From assembly GCA_028641055.1 (NCBI GenBank), contig CM054058.1, positions 499,241,919-499,305,918 of the forward strand: a stretch of DNA of 64,000 nucleotides, in the 5' to 3' direction. This DNA comes from Alopecurus myosuroides. Taxonomy: Eukaryota; Streptophyta; Magnoliopsida; Poales; Poaceae. The notes beneath the pieces were generated by a model that worked only from the letters and a program-made list of their open reading frames with translations, was not told where the DNA came from and ran no database searches. Shown one piece after another: positions 57,010 to 64,000 of the stretch. The position numbers were made by a program, and so were the translations under genes. How positions within the stretch are numbered: position 1 is the stretch's first letter; each line of letters opens with the position of its first letter.

Positions 57010-57500
57010 CCTCTCGCGCGGCCTATGCGGGCGCCGCGGCCGGGGCGGGAGGAGGACGGCTCGGGGGGCGGAGGAGGCTCTCGGGGGGGGGGGGGGCGGA
57101 GGAGGCGCTCGAGGACGCCGGGCCGGGGCCGGGGGCGGGCGGAGGCGCTCGGGGGCGGGCGGAGGAGCTCGAGGGGCGGAGGCGGGGGCCGGAGGAGGCG
57201 CTCGGGGGGGGGGGGGGGCGGAGGAGGCCGGGGCCGGGGGCGGGAGGAGGCGACCGGGACGGGCGGAGGAGGCCGAGCGGGGGCGGAGGAGGCCGGGGCG
57301 GGCGGAGGCGGAGGAGGCCGGGGACGGGCGGGGGCGGAGGGGGCCGGGGCGGGCGGAGGAGGCGGCGATGCGGGCGAAGGAGGCCGGCTCGGGGGCGGAG
57401 GACGCTGGGGCGGGGCCGGGGGCGGTGGCCGGCGCTCGGATGCGGCGACGGCGGCGAGGGGGCAGCGCTCGAGGGGGGGAGGGGGCTGAAAAATCCCTCC
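57010..57500. repeat. GGCGGAGGAGG-type G-rich minisatellite
   Basis: The plus strand consists of short GGCGGAGGAGG / GGGCGGAGG repeats with poly-G runs (57076-57094, 57203-57217). On the transposase strand it is the C-rich leader. Several G4 patterns are possible. Long frames in it (proline/arginine or glycine/arginine only) are compositional artefacts. Confidence 0.8.
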
Positions 57501-57719
57501 CGCACGTTGGGGAGGGGAAATCCGGGTCGGGAGGGGTTGACCTCCCCAACCTGTGAATGTACAGGCCAGAGGGAGTTTCCCAGGTCCGGCCTGTAATTTT
57601 TTTTTACAATTTTACAGTTTTAGGGATTCTATTATTTTTGTTTTTTTCGTTTCAGCCCGTAAAAAAGCGGTTAAATTTACAGGTTTGGGGGTTTAGGGGC
57701 TCTACTAGACATGCTCTTA

Positions 57720-58809
57720 TGTGTTCCCCACATGTCTGCAGGGTACCCAAACCGGGCACCATGTTGCGTTTACGTGGTACCCTAAACCCTGACGTAGAAA
57801 GCCTACGCCCCCCGTACATTTGGGATTATTTTCTTGCATGAAGCCATCCTGCTCACGGGTGGGTGGTGCTCTTTTCTTTGTCCTCGAGTGAAAGTTCTTA
57901 GGCCGTCCGTAGTGCAAAATGTTGTATACAATATCAATACACGTCAACGGTAGAGAAAAAGAGTCCAACGCATTGTTTATTCCCAAACGTTAAACAGCAC
58001 GTGCATGCTGGTTCGTCGCGTCGAGCAATCCCTCGCGAGCCGTCCGATGCGAATGATCAACGTCGTGCGATCCCGATCAACAACCACCTGAACCCGACCA
58101 ATCTCCACCTGGGCCCGACGAGACCCCACCTGAAACTAGACACATTTCGAATCCGGGGAGTCACGCTGCGCTATGCTTCTCTCTCGAACTTTCTCCCTAA
58201 ATCCCCAAATCCCCATAGGGTTCGATCCGCATTTCCGAGCCAAATCGGCGACGACAGCGACATTTCTCCGGCGATGTAGAGTGATTCTCGTGCGCGCCCA
58301 GTTTGGCAGAGAGCCATCCCCCGCATAAGCAAAATCGACGCGCGGTGCTCGGTGACGGGGGAGTGAAGGTGCGGTGCTCGACCTCCGGGGAAGAGCGGAG
58401 CCATGCCGTGGGCGTTCGGAGAGCGGAGATTGGCGCGCGAGGGGGCGTGGTTCCTTGCGGTGGTGAGTTGAGTCAGGAGGAGAAAGCGGGGATCCGGTTG
58501 GGCAAAGGAGGCGCAGTTGTCGGCGGTGGGGTGAGCTTGGCGACTGAGATCTACTCTCGCGCGTTGGAGTGCGGTGATCAGGGGAAGGTCCAGGGTAGGT
58601 AGCTTTGGCTCGCGCTCGTGTTTTGGCGAGTTCAACGACGACAAGACCAGAGATAAGCTCACATTAACCCCATGTCACCAAAATCACTGCGAATTTATGG
58701 TACGACGTAGCTGGGGAAACCAAGGGCTTAGTACGATGCACTTCCACATGTTTTTTGTGTAGGAATAATTACTGAAAAATCAATTTGCATAACGACACCA
58801 AGTATTTCT
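57720..58809. other. GC-rich stretch, no confident gene
   Basis: 58000-58640 is GC-rich with CpG and short frames on both strands and could be the first exon or promoter of the gene-like region at 59990-60480. No frame has recognisable similarity. A sharp change to AT-rich sequence occurs near 58650. Confidence 0.4.
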
Positions 58810-59830
58810 AGAGTAACTTTGTACTAAGTTGCAGAGTATCGAAAGTTGCAGATTATCATTTCTACTAAGTTGTAGAATAACATTTTTTGTTACTAAGTTG
58901 CATAACATGACCAATTAGTTGCAGAGTAACTTTGTGGGGGTGTGTCCTACCTTCAAAATTGTGCTCATGCTTTTGCAAATTAGCGCTCGCGCTAGGCGAC
59001 TTAATGATAATGTTTATACAACTTTCATATGGGTGCATCCTACCTTAATTTAGCACTCACGCTAGCACGAACTGGTGTACATGCTATGCAACTTATTCGG
59101 GTGTATCAACCTCTGAGTGTACCATGCTTCTACAACCTAGCACTCAACCTCTGAGACATACCACACTCTGCAACTATAATACTCATACTTCGCAGCTTAA
59201 TTAGTGATGATGTACAATTTAAATGGGTTCAAAAGTGCACACTAGGCTATGGTTTAGGTTTTGCCCCTGAGGTACAACTTATTTGTTAAGACAATCCACA
59301 ACTTTAGTCATCCATAGTCGTGTGTGCAGAGTAAATGGTTAAATTGCTTAATTGCAGACTAGTCATGGTTGATTAAAGGCTAGTCATGACTGATTTTTGC
59401 AGACTAGACAATGTAGTGATCATCATCTGCACTTTTTATAGTGTATCATACATTCAGAATTAGTAAGTGTGTCCTCCAACTCTGCACTTACGTTCTGCGA
59501 CTTAGTTATTATTCTCTGCAACTTATGGGGGTGTGGCCTACTTTTCAAAATTGGTGCTCATGCTTTGTAAATTAACACTCGCGATAGGAGACTTAATGAT
59601 CATGTTATATAACTTTCTTGGGGGTGCATCTTACCTTAATTTAGCACTCACGCTAGTACGAACTGGTGTAATATTTGGGTGTATCATATGTAAAAAAAAG
59701 TACACATGTTTCTACAACCTAGAACTCAACATCTGAGACTCAACATGCTTTGCAACTATAATACTCATACTCTGCAACTTAACTAGTTATGATGTACAAC
59801 TTAAATGGGTTCAGAAATGCATCTTAGTGG
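58810..59830. repeat. ~315-bp duplication, offset about 592 bp, with TAAGTTGCA words
   Basis: 58918-59248 and 59513-59826 align along their length: shared phrases include TTAGCACTCACGCTAG, ACGAACTGGTGTA, TACAACCTAG and ACTATAATACTCATAC. Copies are about 85% alike. The whole stretch also carries the word (T)AAGTTGCA or its complement TGCAACTTA many times (for example 58828, 58895, 58915, 59085, 59515, 59775). Such dispersed short words resemble subterminal repeats of large DNA transposons, but no ends were found. Confidence 0.6.
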
Positions 59831-59989
59831 ATCCAGAAACTGCAACTTGTAGGTGTTATTACGGGTGACCTCAATCTGGTGAAATCACGAAAGCACAACA
59901 AATTAGTTCATATTCTCTCGCGTAGTGTTGCTCAGTTCTTTTTTATTGTCCTAAAGTGTTTTTGTATCCGCATTGTTGATGCAGCAAGC

Positions 59990-60480
59990 ATGACGAGACG
60001 TAATCTGCACTTACCTGACCCCGCTACTGTAGTGAGGGGCACAAATGCAAACATGAACAACAAGCAGCTGGTATTGCATCTTTTAAAAGGGATTTAAATC
60101 CTGTACCTTTAAGCAACATTTTTTCTTTGCAACCCGCTAGTAAATACATTAGACTACACATGTCTAGCGCAAGCGCAAATCCCAAAGGCGCTGTCATGGG
60201 AAAGCCTAGCACAAGTGCAAATCTCATTGCTGCAATTTCGGACAAGACTAGCACAAGTGCAAATCCCACCGGTGCAGTTACGGGGAATAAAAACATGAAG
60301 ACAGAAGAAGCAAAGAGCAACCGCGTAAGGAAGCAGGTCCAACCGGTGGGTTTCCAATTATATTATCTAGGAAACATAAGTCATTTTTCTCACACTGATA
60401 TGTTTTTTCTCCATCTTAACAACTACTTTTTCATTTATTTTTATTAATTTGGCAGGAACCGCGCATCACCAACAAGGCGT
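59990..60480 (+). pseudogene. Gene-like exons with an SANP repeat, unrecognised
   Basis: After an acceptor-like TTGATGCAG (59987) a frame reads SMTRRNLHLPDPATVV; a second frame (60127 on) encodes three similar units, SSASANPKGAVMGKP, STSANLIAAISDKT and STSANPTGAVTGNKN, then a lysine-rich stretch, and ends near a donor-like ACCG|GTGGGT (60347). A possible next exon starts after AATTTGGCAG (60455). Two frames are needed, so it is at least partly broken. I do not recognise the protein. Confidence 0.4.
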
Positions 60481-60645
60481 GTCAAGTTGAATGCACTTTT
60501 ATCAAAAGAGCAGAAGGATGTAATAATAGAGTGGACGTGGGGAGGCATGCTACATATTAGGGCAACAGTAATGCTAGTAGACTTTAGCATGTGGGTGCTA
60601 GTGACGAAGGGATGGACCTTGGACCTATCGAGTAAGGATACCCGG

Positions 60646-61138
60646 TGTCGAATCTGAGACTCTACAAATCCCTCGGATGAACCCATAGGGTTTCGAATAG
60701 GAAAACCCATGAGCGCTGGTGGCGATCGTCGGCTAAACAGGGGGCAAGATTTACCCAGGTTTGGGGCCCTCGTAGAGGTAAAACCCTTACTCCTGCCTCT
60801 GTCGATCTGTATTAACGAGTAGATCGGTTACAATGGTGGTTGCTCAAGTCGAGAGTATGATCTCGAGGTCAAGGCTTTGGTGGTGCGGTATTGCTTGGTC
60901 CTCTTCCGGTGGCTCTCCTGGCCTTATATAGATGGCTAGGTCTCAAACCCTAACCGGAGAGGACTCGAACTCGAACCCTATGTCGGTTACAAGTTTCCTA
61001 ACTTAACCCGCAAGACAACGCGGGTGGGCTTCATGTGGGCCTACTGGAACACTCCAAGGGATCCTCTTCTTGTGCCTTAACCTTGGGCCTGAGACGGGGT
61101 GTCCTTACCCGCAGGGTCTAGGATCCATGCCTTCGTCA
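60646..61138 (-). mobile_element. 3' LTR (493 bp) of a minus-strand Tat-type gypsy element
   Basis: On the minus strand it starts TGACGAAGGCATGGATCC at 61138 and ends GAGTCTCAGATTCGACA at 60646. A TATA box TCTATATAAGG (60923-60933) and the phrase GGGCCCCAAACCTGGGTAAA fit the promoter and U5 of this LTR type. It is preceded on the minus strand by a purine tract. CCCGG (60641-60645) is the expected target duplication; the rest of the element runs off to the right. Confidence 0.7.
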
Positions 61139-61152
61139 GTAGCCCCCGAGCG
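61139..61152 (-). promoter_or_regulatory. Polypurine tract of the Tat-type element
   Basis: On the minus strand CGCTCGGGGGCTAC ends exactly at the LTR start (61138). Confidence 0.65.
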
Positions 61153-61745
61153 TTTGCTCGATTGGGATTTTTCCAGTCGAGTAGACGGTCAAACTTTTTG
61201 TATTTCTTACTTTCCGATAACCAGTATGGTTGTTTCCCGTTTGAAGGGTGCGTACCCTGTGTGATGAGTTTTTATACCCGAGTATCGAGTAATGCAAGTG
61301 CCTGTTTTTATGGCCGTTTATCGCAGAAGGATATGGCGCAGTAGCTTGGCTCTCCCGAAAGATCAGGGCCAATTAATTGCAACTAGGGCAAAAACAATTC
61401 TGGCCTACACAGATTCGAGACCTCCGACTCGAACCCGATGAGGTGATCGTTGCGACTGAGCCGTAGTGGTCTTACCGAGTCGAACTTGACCTATGGGGGT
61501 ACCCGGCGCGTCCGCAGGGATTTTTCTTCGTGTTGTTGACACGGAATCATACCGGAGGACGCAGCTTGAGTGCGATTCCAGGCCCTCAAGAGAGATCTTT
61601 CGGGTCTTACCTTCATATTCGAAAGAATATGGCGTCCGGATGTGCCTAGTCGGCTGAACAATCCAGGTTTATGATGTGCAAACATCATGTGAATGAGTGG
61701 CAGGTTCTGTCTACTCGCGTAGTTTTTTGAGTTTGCAATTCCTTA
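61153..61745. other. Internal noncoding sequence of the Tat-type element
   Basis: No ORF of note; contains the dyads TTCGAAAGAATAT (61618-61630) and GATGTGCAAACATC (61674-61687). Confidence 0.4.
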
Positions 61746-61748
61746 TCC

Positions 61749-61957
61749 ATACGAAAGAGTTTTCGTGTTAGGAGTTTTATGCCCATATGAAAGAGTTTTC
61801 ATGTTTGGGATGTTGTGCCCATACGAAAGAGTTTTCGTGTGTAGGGTATTTTTCCCTGTTAAAGATATCTCACTTCATGATTTGTCCATGAAAAAGTTGC
61901 TTCCATGTTTGGATTTTCTTATTCGAAGGAATTTGTTCATACGAAGTTATTTTCGTG
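61749..61957. repeat. Row of 16-18-bp palindromes, five copies
   Basis: CATACGAAAGAGTTTTCGTG (61749-61768), CATATGAAAGAGTTTTCATG (61784-61803), CATACGAAAGAGTTTTCGTG (61820-61839), a weaker one with CCATGAAAAAGTTGCTTC (61886-61907) and CATACGAAGTTATTTTCGTG (61938-61957). The first three are spaced 35 and 36 bp. In the second copy both arms changed together (ACG..CGT to ATG..CAT), so the palindrome is kept. Confidence 0.75.
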
Positions 61958-62223
61958 TTTGAACTTTCCATTTGAAAGATTCTTCAGTTTGATGATGCAC
62001 GCTATGACATCATGGCGCACTTTTATCCTCCCGATGGGACGTGACGGAGTGAGAGCAGAAGGGCTGGCCCACCTAGTCAGCTTTTTGACCGGAAATGAGA
62101 CGTCGTTCCCGGTTTTTACGCGAACCGCGCAGTAAATGCGCACGATCCACTGTTAAGATCGTGGCACGAAACGGCATCCACCGCCCTCTCGTTTCGCCTT
62201 CGCACGCGGCAGCTGCGATGGAC

Positions 62224-62233
62224 GCCACGTGGC
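62224..62233. promoter_or_regulatory. G-box in the promoter of the antisense gene
   Basis: GCCACGTGGC is a perfect 10-base palindrome with the CACGTG core recognised by plant bZIP and bHLH factors. It is 33 bp upstream of the TATA box. Confidence 0.7.
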
Positions 62234-62265
62234 GCATCGAGTGGCCAGGATCGAGTGGCCCTGTG

Positions 62266-62273
62266 TATAAATA
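62266..62273 (+). promoter_or_regulatory. TATA box of the antisense gene
   Basis: TATAAATA, 105 bp before the ATG at 62378, followed by a CT-rich leader. Strong match to the plant TATA consensus. Confidence 0.75.
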
Positions 62274-62377
62274 CAGGCCTTGGTGAAGCGGTGAAATTTT
62301 CCTAGCCTTCGCCTTCTTTGCTCGTCTTCTTCCTCGCGCTCCATCTTCTTTCTCCCTTCAAGCTCGTGCTAGCAGCA

Positions 62378-64000
62378 ATGGCGGGCGGCAAGAAGCGCGC
62401 CGTTGTCTCGTCGTCAAGGGCTTCAGGAGATGCTCCTCCGCCACCCGCGCCACGCTCAGGTGATTGGCGCTCGCCCAACACCACGGCCAAAAGCGTCAAG
62501 GCTATGCAGCGGGACGGGTTGCTGCCTCCGGAATCGGAGAAGCGGGTGCGCCTTGGCAAAAAGGAGGAGGTACCCAATCCCTGTGCGAATGAACGCGTGA
62601 TCTTTGCGGATCACGTGTCGCGCGGTCTACCTCTCCCTCTCCATCCTTTCCTCATGGCTCTGCTGTATGTCTATAGCATACAGCTCCATGACTTGCCTCA
62701 AAACGCAATGCAGCACATCTCGTGCTTCATTGTTCTTTGCGAGTGCTTTCTGGGCATTCGCCCTCACTGGGGTCTCTGGAAGGCCCTCTTCAAGGTGCGC
62801 GTCTTCCGCGAGAGATCGCGGGTGGAGACGGAGCTGGCGGAGCCGTTGCGCACTGGCGGCTTCGGGATCCAGGCGAAATCCGAGAACGGCTACTTCACCA
62901 TGCACTTCATCGACTCCGCCCAAGGATGGAGGAAGAAATGGTTTTATGTAACCGACAACAGCGCGGATGGAGAGTTAACGAATTCCATCTGTTCGCTGTT
63001 TTGAAGAAGCGGAAGTCTTGGGCGCATAAACTCTCGGCTGAAGAAAACCGAGTCGTAGCTCCCCTACTCGCCAGGGTGGATACTCTTCGGGACCAAGTCG
63101 CAAGAACTGCGCTGAACGGCCTGCACTTGGCGAGTGTTTTCCTCAAGCGCAGGGTTCAGCCCCTGCAGTATAGGCCATCCGCAATGTGGGAGTACCAAGG
63201 CGCCGAGGATCCCAGTCGTGTGAGCCGCGAAGAACTCTCGAATGCTGAATTCGAGAAGAAGATCGCGGCCATCACCAATTTGAAGGAAGGCGACACTTTC
63301 CCCGACTTCCCGGTAGCCGCTTTTGAAGCTTCGAGGCCACCACCAGCCGAAGTAAGTCCTGAATTTCTCTGTCTTCATTTATTTTCCTCGTTCTGAGATT
63401 TAGTCGACTTAATTTTTCTCTCGTTTTTCTTCCGTCTTCTTCTGTAGAGCCTATCCGTGGCCACCTGCTACCCGCCAGTGTCTGGGGAGGAGGCCTCGGA
63501 TTTATTGGCGAGTAACCTGGACGGCCCGGCCGATACCAGTGTTGCTAACGCCTCTTCGAGTTCTGAGCATGATTCTTCGGATGACGCTGAGGACTCGAAT
63601 GGCGGGCTCCTCCATCGCAAACGTCGTCGTGTGGGGGATGATGAGGCCACCTCCAAAGATAATTCTTTGGAGGAATCGCCCGGGAAGGAGCCCATCACCG
63701 TCACTCCACTGCGTACTCGCGCCCCTTCTCCTTCGTTTCCAATAATCCAAACCGCTTGGAATGCGGACATGTTGGACGAAGAAGATGATGATTAGTAAGT
63801 TTTCTTCTTACTCTTAGTCGAGCGTTTCCTTTCGCTTCTCTTTTTGATGTATTTTCTTCCTTGTAGCCTGCAAGCCATCAGTCCTCGCGAGTTCGTGTCT
63901 TCTCTTCCTCTCGAAAAGAGGAAGAAAGTGGGAACCGCGGTTGAAACTCCAGCTGTCGACACCATGCAGAATTCACCGAGTGTAGCCCCCAACGCGACGA
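62378..64000 (+). pseudogene. Extra gene of the Tat-type element, PF04195-like, 3 exons seen, one frameshift, runs off window
   Basis: Exon 1 (62378-63351) encodes MAGGKKRAVVSSSRASGD, then LPLPLHPFLMALLYVYSIQL, FIVLCECFLGIRPHWGLWK and SAQGWRKKWFYVTD, the pattern of the 'putative gypsy type transposon' family (PF04195). Near 62970 the frame shifts by one base; the family pattern goes on with LLARVDTLRDQVA, FLKRRVQPLQYRPSAMWEY and DPSRVSREEL. Introns 63352-63447 (CCGAA|GTAAGT) and 63795-63866 (GATTA|GTAAGT) follow; the second splice removes an apparent TAG stop. Exon 2 (63448-63794) is acidic and serine-rich with KRRR; exon 3 starts at 63867 and is open at the window end. It runs opposite to the LTR, as extra ORFs in Tat-type elements often do. 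Its function is unknown. Confidence 0.75.

Larger units (their letters stand above)
55223..57716 (-). mobile_element. Complete PIF/Harbinger transposon, 2494 bp
   Basis: Perfect 28-bp terminal inverted repeats (55223-55250 and 57689-57716, outer end GAGCATGTCTAGTAGAGCCC), TTA target duplications and an intact minus-strand transposase. The left 345 bp is AT-rich untranslated sequence; the right 700 bp is extremely G-rich on the plus strand. Only one ORF is present; the second Harbinger protein (Myb/trihelix-like ORF1 of Pong or PIF elements) is not encoded. Identical ends and intact coding sequence suggest recent activity. Confidence 0.95.
55220..57719. repeat. TTA target duplications flanking the Harbinger element
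   Basis: TTA at 55220-55222 and 57717-57719 enclose the element; TTA/TAA is the preferred target of PIF/Harbinger transposons. Confidence 0.9.

Noticed and set aside
57007..57549. Long glycine/arginine- and proline/arginine-rich frames on both strands
   Set aside because: They arise from the GGCGGAGG repeat composition; open frames exist in several phases at once and none has a conserved domain.
58171..58662. 163-residue minus-strand ORF
   Set aside because: GC-rich shadow frame with no domain and no codon pattern.
61749..61957. CRISPR-like array
   Set aside because: Repeats are short palindromes with 15-16-bp spacers in plant nuclear DNA; no cas genes and no reason for CRISPR.

Overview
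This is plant nuclear DNA from a large grass genome, most likely a Triticeae species (wheat, Aegilops or barley group). The evidence is nested Ty3/gypsy and Ty1/copia LTR retrotransposons of types familiar in that tribe, Stowaway MITEs, a LINE, a tRNA-derived SINE and a complete PIF/Harbinger element. Almost everything here is transposable element. I see one candidate low-copy host gene (53725-54330) and no tRNA, rRNA or CRISPR. Family names are given only at lineage level because no database could be consulted.

Layout. 1-1502: 2.25 copies of a ~665-bp tandem repeat. 1503-6186: minus-strand LTR of a Tekay-like gypsy element, with a remnant of its internal region to about 7071. 7072-14891: 5'-truncated plus-strand Athila-type element with a broken polyprotein, a coiled-coil third ORF behind its own TATA box, and a 3' LTR. 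It sits in the LTR (tail 14892-16118, carrying a Stowaway MITE) of an older Athila-type element. The interior of that older element (16119-17323, then 32088 to about 35100) is split by a young, complete 14.75-kb Tekay-type chromovirus (17329-32082, target duplication TAAAG). 35787-40945: copia debris (RT fragment, two minus-strand LTR-like stretches, an inserted fragment). 43187-53000: degenerate minus-strand LINE split by a complete 6.5-kb element (44871-51376, target duplication GCCCC) that has no gag-pol but a small acidic, hydrophobic-tailed ORF. 53075-53202: intact SINE with a 13-bp target duplication. 53450-54340: the unrecognised helical-protein gene, followed by a Stowaway MITE. 55223-57716: complete PIF/Harbinger element with intact transposase. 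58800-60480: a ~592-bp duplication and gene-like pieces I cannot name. 60646-64000: 3' LTR of a minus-strand Tat-type gypsy element and its antisense, intron-containing extra gene, which runs off the window.

Most unusual signals. (1) Both LTRs of the young Tekay element carry two exon-like segments that join in frame across a GC-AG intron to give a short acidic peptide. (2) The same element has an extra ORF between the primer-binding site and gag, with a dsRBD-like order of secondary structure; this ORF and gag each start directly after a 3' splice-site-like CAG. (3) Both Athila-type elements show an internal TATA promoter before the ORF that follows pol, one preceded by six ~45-bp dyad repeats, the other by a long hairpin also present in the LTR. 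(4) Beside the antisense Tat gene lies a row of short palindromes with compensatory base changes.

How the parts relate. The young Tekay element is the only LTR element here with an uninterrupted polyprotein, so it could supply functions for itself; the 6.5-kb element must borrow them. The insertion order can be read directly from the nesting: old Athila element, then MITE, truncated Athila element and Tekay element; and separately LINE, then the 6.5-kb element.
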